DNA of 64,000 bases from assembly GCF_003149185.1 (NCBI RefSeq), contig NZ_QGDO01000002.1, positions 1 to 64,000 on the forward strand, written 5' to 3'. Under the pieces are notes generated by a model. The model saw nothing but the letters and a program-made list of their open reading frames with translations, had not been told where the DNA came from and did no database searches. This document shows, piece after piece, positions 43,891-53,804 of this stretch. The DNA is from Sediminitomix flava (GTDB lineage Bacteria; Bacteroidota; Bacteroidia; Cytophagales; Flammeovirgaceae). The translations under genes were made by a program, and so were the position numbers. Position 1 is the stretch's first letter. Each line of letters opens with the position of its first letter.

Positions 43891-46800
43891 TTATCTCACT
43901 ACTAACTTTTGTGTCTGAACGCCTAAATTTGAGACAGTTCTAACTACATAAATCCCTGATGTTAGATTTGAAATATCTAAGGCAATTTTACTGTCAGATG
44001 CTCTATAAAGCCCTGAGAAAATATGTTGACCTTGGATATTAAAGAAATCTACAGCTACAGGCTCTGTGATTTGGTCTTTAAAACCAATCTCAACTGACCC
44101 TGTTGCAGGATTAGGTGCTAAATACATTGACTGTGATTTATAATCATCTTCAACACCTGTAGTTACATTAGGTTTAAAAGGCCCCATATCTGCAGTTTGA
44201 GAACCTCCATCTTTAGTTTTAATCAAGAATTTAATCCCGTTAGCAAAAATGTCAGCTGAAGAAGCCCCATAATATGAAGTTGGAGTCATTGTGATCTTTA
44301 CTTTTGTAGATGAAACTCTCACCATTTTAGCACCTTCTGAAGAGTTTTCCCAAGCGCCATTATCAATATCTGAAGAAACTGAACTTGGGTCAATCCAAGC
44401 CCAAAGATATGCATCTTGATCTCCTTCTAATGATGTACCAGAAACATTAATAGTGATAGTCACTTCTTCTGATGGCAACCAATTGGCTGGCGAGAATACT
44501 ATTTTCCCATCTTCAATATTTTGTTTAAAGTCTAAAACAACTTCTTTTTCTTCTAAAGTAAGCCCTTTTTTATCCCCACTTTCATTTTCAAAATAAAGAA
44601 CAAAATGGAATGGCTTTTCAGATGCTGTTAGTTCAAAATAAGCTCTTGGAGTCATCGTTAACTCCCACTTATCTTCAACCTTTGTCATTTCTGATCTTGT
44701 TAGCTTCTCTACTTTTTCAGAACCAATATCTTCTAAAATTAAACCAGCCTGAACGTATACTTTCTCCTCACCTAGTAAAGCTGCATTACCTTCTGCAGGA
44801 TCAAAGATGATTTTAATTTCAGTATCTTCATCAAACTCAAATGGATTTACTTGTACCATAGGTGTATATGCCTTCACGATACCCTCTTCAGGAAAATCCA
44901 TTTGTTGGTCTACAAAAATTCTAAATTCACTTGGAGCAAATGTTACCGTTTGATTCGCTTCTGTTACATTAATTTCTTCTCCTGTAAAGTAATTATACCA
45001 TGTTCCTGTATTAGGGAATTTAATCGTTACTTCTTTTTCAGTAATTGAGAAGTTTCCTATTGCATACATTTTTGCAACAGGCGTTTCAATAGATACTTCT
45101 TTTGTAGCTCCTCCTAGGTTTACAGACTCATAGCTATAACTTGAAATTTGAAGTTGATTACGAAGTGAAATCAGTGCTTGATATGTTTTGTATAGATTAA
45201 ACCTCAATGGATTTTCAGCATAATCCCATCTCACAGGCTTTCTACCCACTCTATCGTTATAGTTAATGCTATAATCATAACCTAGTTCTCCAAATTGCCA
45301 AATCAATTTTGGACCTGGAACTGTAAAGAAGAAGGCAGCATTTAATTTTTGACGTTCTAGTGCATTAGGTAATTCTTGTAGGTTATAAGTACCTTCAGAA
45401 GCACCATAATTTAAAGCATCATAAACAAGACGTTCCTCATCATGAGACTCCATGTAAGACATTACTCCCATTTTCTCATAACCTCTATTCTTATGGTATT
45501 GCCAACCTAAATCATCTGTACCACCATTTCCAGTACCTCTGAAATTATGGTTTATATTACCCCAAAGAATAATATCATTAGCAGCCAATTCTTTTTCTTC
45601 TTGGTTGTCAGCTAAATGCTCCAAAATAACATAAGCTCCTTCTGCTTCTTCGTTTTTCCACAACTCATTTGCCATTCTGTTTAGTAGAACAATACGAGCT
45701 GCATCATATCCATGTCCTGGCCCTGGAGTTTGTGTAAATCCTTTAGTAAAGTCAAAACGATAACCATCAATATTATAGTGTTTAACCCAGTGTAAGTTCA
45801 CACTATCCACTAATGTTTGAGTATGAATACTCTCGTGATTTAAATCTGCTCCCCAGAAATATTCATTGTTAGGAGATTCTACATTATACCAAGGATTATC
45901 TGAAGTTGGATCCCCAAAATCACCATCATTATACATTCGAACTAATGGAGATGAATGATAAGAATGGTTAAGTACCATATCAATAATTACTGCAATTCCT
46001 CTTTTATGAGATTCATCAATAAATTGCTTTAAATCATTTTTTGTTCCGTAGTATTTATCTGGAGCAAAATAGAAGTTAGGATTATATCCCCATGAATCAT
46101 TTCCTTCGAATTCATTGATTGGCATTAGGTGAATACAGTTAGCTCCTAGCTCTTGGATATAATCTAATCGCTCAATAGATGCTTGATAAGTATCCTCTTC
46201 AGTGAAATCACGGATATGCATTTCATATACAACCAAATCTTCTTGAGCTGGTCTTTCAAAATCAGTAACCTCCCACTCATATGTAGGCTGATTAATTTGA
46301 AAAACTGAAGCTCTAAATGATGTTTTACCCTCAGGATAAGCAATTAGATCTGGGTAACGAACAATTCCTTGATTAATGTATTTATCATCATAGTCAGAAA
46401 CTTTCTCCGTATAAGGATCGGCTATTTTAATTTCACCATCTATCAAATATTGATAAATATATTCTTTATCTGGATCTAGGTCAGAGATTGTAATCCACCA
46501 ATAATTTCCATAAGCTTCTTCATCTTTATACATCAAGAAATCTTGGTCTGTTTTCCAATCAGAAAAATCACCTATAGCATATACATTTTTCTTAAGCTTT
46601 TTAGGGTCATGCATTACTAAAGTAACTTCTGTCCCATTATAGTTCGGGCCAAAGTTTGTAGCGTATGCTGGTCTCTGCTTAGCAACCACATTAGGCTCAA
46701 TAAATACCTTTAACTCTTTTCTATCAGTCTCAGTCTTTCCATCTTCTTCGGCAGAAGCTAACACTTCGATTTCTAGCAAACCACCAGTCGTAACTGTCCA

Positions 46801-47457
46801 AGTGTATGCTAATGCTTCTCCAGTTTCTTGAATAAGTGTATCTCCATTTACGACTACACTCAAATCTGCCACTTTATTAGTAGTAAGATCAAATACTACA
46901 TCATCCTCAATTTGAACGCTGTTGAGATCTGTTTGAGTTGGGCTATTTAAAGTGATTTGAAGAGAGCCTTCTGAAGGAATTACTTTAAACTTAAAGTCTC
47001 CAGTTTGTCCATCACCCCAATCTTTACCTTTAAGTAGGATACCTAATTCTTCAATTTCTGAGACTGGAACATTCATAAACTCAGTTGGTGTGAATGTTAA
47101 CTCCCAAAGATCCCCAGAAGTATTTGTCCACTTCGCATCATCCGCAGATGCATCTGCAGGATTCACATTTGTTGGAACACTAGCAGAGGAATTTTGAGGT
47201 TGTTCTACCCATACCCAAGCCCAAGCCTCATTTAGATTTAAATCAGAGTTGGAAAGGTCTGCAGTAAAAGTAACAGGCTGATCTGCAATAATTGGATCAA
47301 CTGAGGCTGTTATAGTTTGTGCAAAAGAAAAATTGCTAACTAGTAGCATTCCAAAAAGACACAACAAGTGTTTTTTAAAAGTGTGACCATTGTTATGACC
47401 ATTTAAGCCATACAAGACCCCACTACCAAGTGATAGTATTTTTTTTCTCATTTTCAT
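43891..47457 (-). CDS. Multidomain GH13 alpha-amylase family enzyme with type IX secretion sorting domain
   Basis: 1188 residues. A signal ends at SFAQ (46). An N-terminal binding-like domain (47-165), an Ig-like domain (165-260), a CBM48-like domain (275-395) and a GH13 (beta/alpha)8 catalytic domain (about 405-760) follow. The catalytic regions are DMVLNH (493-498), GYRFD with nucleophile Asp569, ILEH with acid/base Glu613, and SHDEE with Asp673. A C-terminal amylase beta domain (to 850) leads to two more domains (about 860-980 and 985-1095) resembling the N-terminal one. The last 80 residues (APNPATGSVEIGF ... GIYVVRTVSNLG ... KLVV) form a type A T9SS C-terminal domain. A surface-exported alpha-glucan hydrolase; exact linkage is inferred. 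It is in an operon behind the SusF-like gene. Confidence 0.93.
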   Translation of the reverse strand: MKMRKKILSLGSGVLYGLNGHNNGHTFKKHLLCLFGMLLVSNFSFAQTITASVDPIIADQPVTFTADLSNSDLNLNEAWAWVWVEQPQNSSASVPTNVNPADASADDAKWTNTSGDLWELTFTPTEFMNVPVSEIEELGILLKGKDWGDGQTGDFKFKVIPSEGSLQITLNSPTQTDLNSVQIEDDVVFDLTTNKVADLSVVVNGDTLIQETGEALAYTWTVTTGGLLEIEVLASAEEDGKTETDRKELKVFIEPNVVAKQRPAYATNFGPNYNGTEVTLVMHDPKKLKKNVYAIGDFSDWKTDQDFLMYKDEEAYGNYWWITISDLDPDKEYIYQYLIDGEIKIADPYTEKVSDYDDKYINQGIVRYPDLIAYPEGKTSFRASVFQINQPTYEWEVTDFERPAQEDLVVYEMHIRDFTEEDTYQASIERLDYIQELGANCIHLMPINEFEGNDSWGYNPNFYFAPDKYYGTKNDLKQFIDESHKRGIAVIIDMVLNHSYHSSPLVRMYNDGDFGDPTSDNPWYNVESPNNEYFWGADLNHESIHTQTLVDSVNLHWVKHYNIDGYRFDFTKGFTQTPGPGHGYDAARIVLLNRMANELWKNEEAEGAYVILEHLADNQEEKELAANDIILWGNINHNFRGTGNGGTDDLGWQYHKNRGYEKMGVMSYMESHDEERLVYDALNYGASEGTYNLQELPNALERQKLNAAFFFTVPGPKLIWQFGELGYDYSINYNDRVGRKPVRWDYAENPLRFNLYKTYQALISLRNQLQISSYSYESVNLGGATKEVSIETPVAKMYAIGNFSITEKEVTIKFPNTGTWYNYFTGEEINVTEANQTVTFAPSEFRIFVDQQMDFPEEGIVKAYTPMVQVNPFEFDEDTEIKIIFDPAEGNAALLGEEKVYVQAGLILEDIGSEKVEKLTRSEMTKVEDKWELTMTPRAYFELTASEKPFHFVLYFENESGDKKGLTLEEKEVVLDFKQNIEDGKIVFSPANWLPSEEVTITINVSGTSLEGDQDAYLWAWIDPSSVSSDIDNGAWENSSEGAKMVRVSSTKVKITMTPTSYYGASSADIFANGIKFLIKTKDGGSQTADMGPFKPNVTTGVEDDYKSQSMYLAPNPATGSVEIGFKDQITEPVAVDFFNIQGQHIFSGLYRASDSKIALDISNLTSGIYVVRTVSNLGVQTQKLVVR

Positions 47458-47752
47458 ATAGTTACCTGGTAAAAAAGGCGTTAATTGATTTTAGCTTATT
47501 AATATTTTAAGCTAAAAAAGTACTTTCTGTGTCTAAAGTTAAAAAGTTTAGAAGACACTTAATAAATATTACTCACTTAATTATTAAATGTTTAGATATA
47601 CATTAAGAATTTTATACTGAATATCTACACATGTTCAGCTAGAGTATCCGAATGACTAATTTTTAAAGGCTAAATTTTGGGTATAAAAAAAGGCCACCTC
47701 TTTTCAGAGATGACCTTTTGATATTTTTATACTAATCTAATTGATTAGATAA
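47458..47752. other. Intergenic region between the SusF-like and amylase genes
   Basis: 295 bp, AT-rich, containing an imperfect hairpin terminator (47688-47719) close to the SusF-like stop. The amylase may therefore have its own promoter here or receive read-through; no canonical element was seen. Confidence 0.5.
47688..47719 (-). terminator. Terminator of the susC3-susD3-SusF-like transcript
   Basis: GAGATGACCTTTT (47707-47719) pairs with AAAAGGCCACCTC (47688-47700) using G-U pairs in RNA, followed by T on the minus strand. Read-through may be appreciable. Confidence 0.7.
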
Positions 47753-49225
47753 TTAGTTGTTCATAGTTACAGAACCAGCACCAGACTTGAAGTTCAAGCT
47801 GATTGTATAGTTTCCTGTAGAAACAGCTACTCTATCTTGATCTCCACCAGCACCTCTGTACTCAATCATTCCATCAAGAACGATGAATTCTGAAGTCCAC
47901 CAATCCCAAGCTGCAGTTGCAGTTAGAGCTGGGTGAGAAGCATACATTCTCAATTCAGCAGTTTCAGTAAGGTCTCCAGTGAATACCATTTCTTCACCCT
48001 CTACCATAAATTTACCAGCTTCAGTAGCTTTATCCCATGATCCGATAGCATCACCGATTAAGTAAACCTCTGGAGAGTCAGATACATGAATTTCTTCATT
48101 TTCAAGATCAACTACAACCATGTAGTATCCAGAAGCTCCTGGAGTTGTGATATTATCTGAACCTTTTGCAGTTTTACCGTCAGCCAAGTCACCTGATCCA
48201 CCGAAGTCACCATTCCACTCTCTTTGAGGAGCAAATTTAAATTCTCCACCTTCTTCTAACCATACGATTGTCCAGAACAAGTGAGCGTTATTGTTAGCTA
48301 CAGCTTTCAATGGTGAATCCATCAAATCCCAGTTCCAACCATCATCGTCACCAGTCAATGCAGAACCAATTACGTATAGAGACTCAGGATAATCTAAAGC
48401 TTCAACATCACCAGTTTTAGTCAATGAATAACCAAAAGTACCAGTCTCATCGCTATAAGCTACTTCAACAGTATATTCTCCATCTACATCAGGCTTAACA
48501 GTTGGGTCACCCATTTCTAGAGCGCCATCTCTGAAACCGAAGTTAGAGAAAACAACGAAATCTTCACTTCTTTGAATCTTCCATCCATCATTGTAACGGA
48601 ATTTCACACCACCAGGAGTACGAAGAACAACGTTCTCAGCTCTGAAAGTTTTCGCATCAACCATTGCTAAATCAACTTCACCACTCCATCCTAGTTCAGT
48701 AGCATCACCGATAGCACCTAAAGACTCAACTTTAGTATAAATATATTGATTAGTAGTTGCATCAAGAATTACGTGATACACACCTTCTTCTACGATATCA
48801 AAACCAGCAGTTTCATCTTCAGTTTGCTGTAAAGTACCAGTAAAATAAGAAGTTTGAATATGATCAGTAGTTGGATCTGGCTCTACTTCTTGGTGGTCAT
48901 CAGCTTTAGCATAATAGAAAACTTGTCCACCTTCTACATTTGCGATTTGCAATTTACCTGCAGACAAATAAATGAAACGCTCAGTCATTCCTTCTCTCAA
49001 AGCATTTGAGAATCCTTCTCCTTCTGCTCTACCTGGATTTAAGAAACCAGTTCTACTAAATTCTAAACCAGTAGCATCACCTGTTAAATAAACACCATCT
49101 TCAATTAATGGTCCATCTCCACCTCCATCAGTTGGATCTTCAGTTTCATCACAAGCAGTCATTGTAAGACCAATAACCATAGCAAATAGCATAGATAGAA
49201 TGCTAAATTGTTTTTTCAATTCCAT
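47753..49225 (-). CDS. SusF-like multimodular starch-binding lipoprotein (system 3)
   Basis: 490 residues. Lipobox MTAC (Cys25) is followed by the acidic DETEDPTDGGG linker. No SusE N-terminal domain is seen. Instead four modules of about 110 residues open with GVYLTGDATG, LGAIGDATELGWS, LYVIGSALTGDDDGWNW and VYLIGDAIGSWD, matching the (Y/F)xxGDAxxxGW pattern of SusF/SusE carbohydrate-binding modules. Trp-rich loops such as APQREWNGDFGG may stack with glucose rings. Its likely role is retention of alpha-glucan at the surface for the amylase encoded next to it. It follows susD3 by 89 bp. Confidence 0.85.
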   Translation of the reverse strand: MELKKQFSILSMLFAMVIGLTMTACDETEDPTDGGGDGPLIEDGVYLTGDATGLEFSRTGFLNPGRAEGEGFSNALREGMTERFIYLSAGKLQIANVEGGQVFYYAKADDHQEVEPDPTTDHIQTSYFTGTLQQTEDETAGFDIVEEGVYHVILDATTNQYIYTKVESLGAIGDATELGWSGEVDLAMVDAKTFRAENVVLRTPGGVKFRYNDGWKIQRSEDFVVFSNFGFRDGALEMGDPTVKPDVDGEYTVEVAYSDETGTFGYSLTKTGDVEALDYPESLYVIGSALTGDDDGWNWDLMDSPLKAVANNNAHLFWTIVWLEEGGEFKFAPQREWNGDFGGSGDLADGKTAKGSDNITTPGASGYYMVVVDLENEEIHVSDSPEVYLIGDAIGSWDKATEAGKFMVEGEEMVFTGDLTETAELRMYASHPALTATAAWDWWTSEFIVLDGMIEYRGAGGDQDRVAVSTGNYTISLNFKSGAGSVTMNN

Positions 49226-49314
49226 AATGTTTACTTTTTAAAAAGTTAAGACAGTTATTTTATGTGAGGTTGATAAGTGCTGAGGTTAAAAAATCCTCAG
49301 CACCATCTTTTATA

Positions 49315-50796
49315 TTACAATTCTAAGTTTGGATTACCTTGAGTAGCCCAAAGCGGAATAGGGTAAGTTTCACGATCAGCTGATGAAGCTGCTTTTTCCC
49401 ACCAGCTATCTCCAAACTTTCCAAAACGGATCAAGTCTTGACGACGGTGACCTTCCCAATACAATTCTCTACTTCTCTCTTCAAGTAATTGATCAAGCGA
49501 AGTGTTTGTCCATGCATCAACACCTGCTCTCTCTCTTACCATGTTCACATATTCATCTCCATTTTTACCTTGGCGAATCATTGCTTCAGCTTTCATCAAA
49601 AGGACATCTGCGTATCTGAATACAGGGAAATCATTACTTAAGTTGTCATTTGCACCTGAAGCAATTTCAAATTTTGCTACACGAGCACCAGACATTCTAA
49701 TTTCTTCTGAAGTATAAGAAGCATCCATTACCAATGCTGGAATAACTGGATTGATCACTACAGGAGTACCTGTTGTTCCATCAATAAGAGCTGCCCCACT
49801 ACTAGAGAACTGAGGTCCATAAAGGAACCCTTCTTTACGTGCATCATCATCTGAGAAACTGTTGAAATGATCTTCAGTAACTGCAAATCCATTCCAAGTA
49901 CCTACAGTCAAATCAAATGTTTCATTATGATTATAGTGAAGTGTTCTCATGTGAAGGTTAAAACCTTTCAAATTATCTCTATCAAAAGGAATGGTAAAGA
50001 TATTCTCAGAAGACTTTTCATTGTTTGTCACAAATGGAGCTAAAGCATTCGCTTCCAGCGAGTAGAAACCTGAAGCGATGATTGAATCACATTTTGCTTC
50101 AGCCTTTGCCCACTCTGCTTGTCCTGAATACACTTCAGCATTAAGATATAACTTTGCTAACAAAGAGTTAGCCATCTGCTTAGTTGCCAAAGTTTTAATG
50201 TTCTCATTTTTCAAGTAAAGAACTGCCTCTTCCAAATCTTGAACTAAGCTAGTGTATACCTCAGCTCTTGTATTTTTCATTGGTTCTGGATCGGCATCTG
50301 CAAAAGACGTTACATAAGGAACATCTCCATAATTATCAATCAATAGATAATAATAGAACGCTCTCATAGTTTTCACTTCAGAGATAACTTGAAGTGTAGT
50401 TGAGTTTTGCTCTGCACTAGCAAGGCTTTCTATGATTTGGTTTGCTTCCACAATTCCTTCATAGAACTTACCCCACATCCCTGTAACAGCCTCAGTTTCG
50501 TTTGTCCACTCATGAGTGTGAAGTACTCTCCATTTTCCTCCATCATCCCAGTCAGTTAATCTTGTAGGACAAACAACATCATCTCCTGGTAATTCTTGAG
50601 AGAACCACCATCCACCCCAGTCAAGTAGATCTTTCATTGGAGAATAAACAGGTACTGAAATTAAAGCAGCCTGCTTATCATTCTCTGGAAACTTTTCTAC
50701 GGGTATAGCATCATAAATATCTTCCGACAAGTCTGTACAAGACGTCGCAAATGCTATATTCAATAGGAATAATAAATATATCTTTTTCATTTTCAA
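49315..50796 (-). CDS. susD: SusD-like nutrient-binding lipoprotein (system 3)
   Basis: 493 residues, shorter than systems 1 and 2. Lipobox ATSC (Cys20) is followed by TDLSEDIYD. Motifs are VKTMRAFYYYLLIDNYGDVPYV, QMANSLLAKLYLNAEVYSG, FPVFRYADVLLMKAEAMIR and RSRELYWEGHRRQDLIRFGKF. It is distinct from the DPIDPN-type pair of systems 1 and 2, so system 3 is an older or separately acquired transporter. It follows susC3 by 8 bp and precedes the SusF-like gene. Confidence 0.95.
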   Translation of the reverse strand: MKMKKIYLLFLLNIAFATSCTDLSEDIYDAIPVEKFPENDKQAALISVPVYSPMKDLLDWGGWWFSQELPGDDVVCPTRLTDWDDGGKWRVLHTHEWTNETEAVTGMWGKFYEGIVEANQIIESLASAEQNSTTLQVISEVKTMRAFYYYLLIDNYGDVPYVTSFADADPEPMKNTRAEVYTSLVQDLEEAVLYLKNENIKTLATKQMANSLLAKLYLNAEVYSGQAEWAKAEAKCDSIIASGFYSLEANALAPFVTNNEKSSENIFTIPFDRDNLKGFNLHMRTLHYNHNETFDLTVGTWNGFAVTEDHFNSFSDDDARKEGFLYGPQFSSSGAALIDGTTGTPVVINPVIPALVMDASYTSEEIRMSGARVAKFEIASGANDNLSNDFPVFRYADVLLMKAEAMIRQGKNGDEYVNMVRERAGVDAWTNTSLDQLLEERSRELYWEGHRRQDLIRFGKFGDSWWEKAASSADRETYPIPLWATQGNPNLEL

Positions 50797-50804
50797 TAGC
50801 TCAA

Positions 50805-53762
50805 TTAAAAGGTTACATTCATACCAACAGTGATAGAGCGAGTCTTTGGATATGTATTGTATTGATCAATACCGAAAGATAATCCACTGTAGCCAACTTC
50901 AGGATCAATACCAGAATAGTCAGTGATCAAGAACATGTTGTTCACTGTCGTATATACTCTGCATTGTTTCAACCATTCAACATTGGCTGTTTGGAAAGTA
51001 TAGCCAAGAGTGAAGTTATCCATACGGATGAATGATCCATCCTCTAGGTAGTAATCACTAACTTTCGCATTATCTCTCATTCCAGCTGCATATTCATCTC
51101 TTGCAGAAGCTAAAGCATTCAATGAAGGTAATACGTTAGGGTTTCCAAGAACCATTTTTGTAACGTTCAAGACATCGAAACCAACAACTGCTCGTAAGTT
51201 GAAACTGATATCAAAGCCTTTTCCAATTTTGAAGAAGTTAGACCATGCCAACTCGAAATCTGGTTGAGCATTACCCACAACTTTCTTAGCAGCTTTAGTT
51301 TCATCTCTAGTTACCCCACCAGCTTCAGTGTAGAACAAGAATTTACCATCTTCAGAGAATCCTGCAAACTCAGGCATATAGAATGTACCTACTGCATAAC
51401 CAGGTTGTACTCGTTGAGTACTAGTTCCTACCAATCCACGTCCAGAAACCCAACCCGTTTCTAGTGGATCTGATCTGTAAGAACCGTCAGCACTAGCTAA
51501 TGAAAGTACTTTTTGCTCATTTTTAGAGAAAACAATATTTGTAGTCCAATCTAAGTTTTCAGTATCTAAAGCATACCACTCTAAGAATAATTCGATACCT
51601 CTATTCTCAATATCACCACCATTGGCATAAGTAGTTGCATACTTATTAGGAGGTACTGGAACAGCATAGTTGTAGATTAGATCGTATGTTCTTTTATTAT
51701 AAACTTCAAGAGATCCATTTACTTTGTCAGAGAAAAGACCAAAATCAAGACCAATGTTCAATTCTGAATTTTCCTCCCATTTCAAGTCTGGGTTAGGGTT
51801 TCTTGTACCAGTGATATTTCTAACTGGCTGTCCCGTAATAGGGTCAATAGCACTACCACTAACCATATTTAAGTCTTGAGATAAGTATGGAGGAATTTCT
51901 TGGTTACCTACCAGACCATATCCAGCTCTTAATTTCAACTCTGACAACCAATCAACGTTTTTCAAGAAAAACTCGTCTTTGACTGCCCATGCTACAGAAG
52001 CAGAAGGGAAAATACCCCACTTGTTGTTATCTCCAAATTTTGAAGAACCATCTCGTCTTACAGTAGCAGTAACAAAATATTTTGAGTTATAATTATATGT
52101 TGCTCTACCAAAGAAAGAAATCAATTTACTAGAGTTCTTCCATGAAGAAATATCATCAGAAGTTACTGTATTTAAGAAACCTAAGTTGTATGATTTCACA
52201 TAGTCTGAAGAAGCACCTCTACCTTGCGCTGACAAACCAGTAGTTTCATCAAATTGATAAGAATAACCACCAATCAAGTTTAAGCTATGAGCACCAAGCT
52301 TTTTATCATAATTCAAAGTAGTTTCTAAAACTGAAGTAGCTGAATTATTTGAAGCTCGTCTAGCAAAACCATCACTTATAGGCCAAGAATAAGTAGGCTC
52401 GAAATAGAATGTCTCATTATCATTTCTGAAATATGAAGTATTCGTTTTCCAAGTAAGACCATCAACTATATTCAAGCTTGTATTAAAGCTAACAGTCATG
52501 TTTCTTGCTTGTCTTTCGTTTTGAACCTCTTCTATTGTAGCTAGAGGGTTGTTATAATTAAAATCTCTTTGGATTTGGTATAAATTACCATCTTCATCAT
52601 AAAGAGGATCAGTAGGGTTTCTTTGGAATGCTTGGTACAACACATCTCTTGGACCATTACCGCTATAAGAGATATAATCATTATTCTCGATCATACCAGA
52701 CACAAAACCACCCAATTGAAGTTTACCATCCAAAGTCTTTTGATTCACACTAATTCTAGCAAGTGTTCTTTGCTTACTTGAACCTTTAATTACCCCTTGG
52801 AAGTCATTATGAGAAACTGATAAACGATAGTCAGCATCTTCACTAGCTCCAGATGCTGAAACATTTACATTTGAGTTTGCACCCATTCTGTAAATTGCAT
52901 CTTGCCAATCAGTATTTGCTCCACCGTCAACAATATTTAGACTATTTTCTTGAGCGAATGCTCTTACCTCATCAGCAGTCATTAAGTCCAAACGGTTAGC
53001 CACTTGATCAAATGATCTGAATGCACTAACATTGATATTTGATCCTTTTTGACCTTTTCCTGATTTAGTAGTGATGATAATTACACCATTAGCACCTCTA
53101 GAACCATAAATTGCAGTAGAAGACGCATCTTTCAATACGTTCATTGATTGAATATCTTCATTTGCGATGGTTGTAGGGTCTACACCTGGTACACCATCTA
53201 CTACATACAATGGATCTGTACCTGAACTCAAACCAGAAGAACCTCTAATCTTCACTGAGAACCCACCGTTAGGGTCACCACCTTTTTTAGTAATAGTAAC
53301 ACCCGCAACTTTACCAGCAATCATTGCTATCGGATCTGTCATAACCCCTTGGTTCATTTCTTCTGTAGCAACAGAAGCTACAGCACCAGTCTTATCAGAC
53401 TTTTTCTGAGTACCATAACCAATAACAATAACTTCGTCTAATTCTTCTGCGGAAGGGTCTAGTGTAATAACACCTAAATTACTTTGGTTAGTGACAACTA
53501 CTTCTTTCATTTCATAACCAATGTAACTTAACTGTAATGTTACATTTTCATTTGGAGCAGATACCTTAAAATTACCATCAAAGTCAGTTGTACCACCAGT
53601 TGTTGTACCTTTGATAATAACCGACACACCTGGTAACGGCAATCCATTTTCATCATTTACTGTACCACTAATACTCCTTTCTTGAGCATTAGCTAGGGAA
53701 AAACTCATCACCATCATCAGTAATGAAGTCCCAATAAGTAATAGTCTGTGTTTCATTTTCAT
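50805..53762 (-). CDS. susC: SusC-like TonB-dependent outer membrane transporter (system 3)
   Basis: 985 residues. It has a signal peptide ending ANAQ, a carboxypeptidase-regulatory-like domain (RSISGTVNDENGLPLPGVSV ... SYIGYEMKEV), DEVIVIGYGTQKK as TonB-box region, a plug with IRGSSGLSSGTDPLYVVDGVPG and LKDASSTAIYGSRGANGVIIITTKSG, and a barrel ending VGMNVTF. It is the first gene of the amylase-containing operon and shares the leader hairpin and distal GCAACC motif with the other susC genes. The linked amylase suggests import of maltodextrins. Confidence 0.95.
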   Translation of the reverse strand: MKMKHRLLLIGTSLLMMVMSFSLANAQERSISGTVNDENGLPLPGVSVIIKGTTTGGTTDFDGNFKVSAPNENVTLQLSYIGYEMKEVVVTNQSNLGVITLDPSAEELDEVIVIGYGTQKKSDKTGAVASVATEEMNQGVMTDPIAMIAGKVAGVTITKKGGDPNGGFSVKIRGSSGLSSGTDPLYVVDGVPGVDPTTIANEDIQSMNVLKDASSTAIYGSRGANGVIIITTKSGKGQKGSNINVSAFRSFDQVANRLDLMTADEVRAFAQENSLNIVDGGANTDWQDAIYRMGANSNVNVSASGASEDADYRLSVSHNDFQGVIKGSSKQRTLARISVNQKTLDGKLQLGGFVSGMIENNDYISYSGNGPRDVLYQAFQRNPTDPLYDEDGNLYQIQRDFNYNNPLATIEEVQNERQARNMTVSFNTSLNIVDGLTWKTNTSYFRNDNETFYFEPTYSWPISDGFARRASNNSATSVLETTLNYDKKLGAHSLNLIGGYSYQFDETTGLSAQGRGASSDYVKSYNLGFLNTVTSDDISSWKNSSKLISFFGRATYNYNSKYFVTATVRRDGSSKFGDNNKWGIFPSASVAWAVKDEFFLKNVDWLSELKLRAGYGLVGNQEIPPYLSQDLNMVSGSAIDPITGQPVRNITGTRNPNPDLKWEENSELNIGLDFGLFSDKVNGSLEVYNKRTYDLIYNYAVPVPPNKYATTYANGGDIENRGIELFLEWYALDTENLDWTTNIVFSKNEQKVLSLASADGSYRSDPLETGWVSGRGLVGTSTQRVQPGYAVGTFYMPEFAGFSEDGKFLFYTEAGGVTRDETKAAKKVVGNAQPDFELAWSNFFKIGKGFDISFNLRAVVGFDVLNVTKMVLGNPNVLPSLNALASARDEYAAGMRDNAKVSDYYLEDGSFIRMDNFTLGYTFQTANVEWLKQCRVYTTVNNMFLITDYSGIDPEVGYSGLSFGIDQYNTYPKTRSITVGMNVTF

Positions 53763-53791
53763 AAAAAATTATCAGAACACTTATAGTTAAA

Positions 53792-53804
53792 TCCCAAAAA
53801 GGGA
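53792..53804 (-). promoter_or_regulatory. Leader hairpin TCCC/GGGA upstream of susC3
   Basis: TCCC (53792-53795), AAAAA loop, GGGA (53801-53804), 30 nt before the susC3 start, at the position of the hairpins before susC1 and susC2. Confidence 0.5.

Noticed and set aside
53167-53409. Plus-strand ORFs opposite the susC plug regions (also at 31891-32079 and 39304-39579)
   Set aside because: They recur because the opposite-strand susC plug sequence is conserved; Pro/Ser-rich shadow frames with no start signal.
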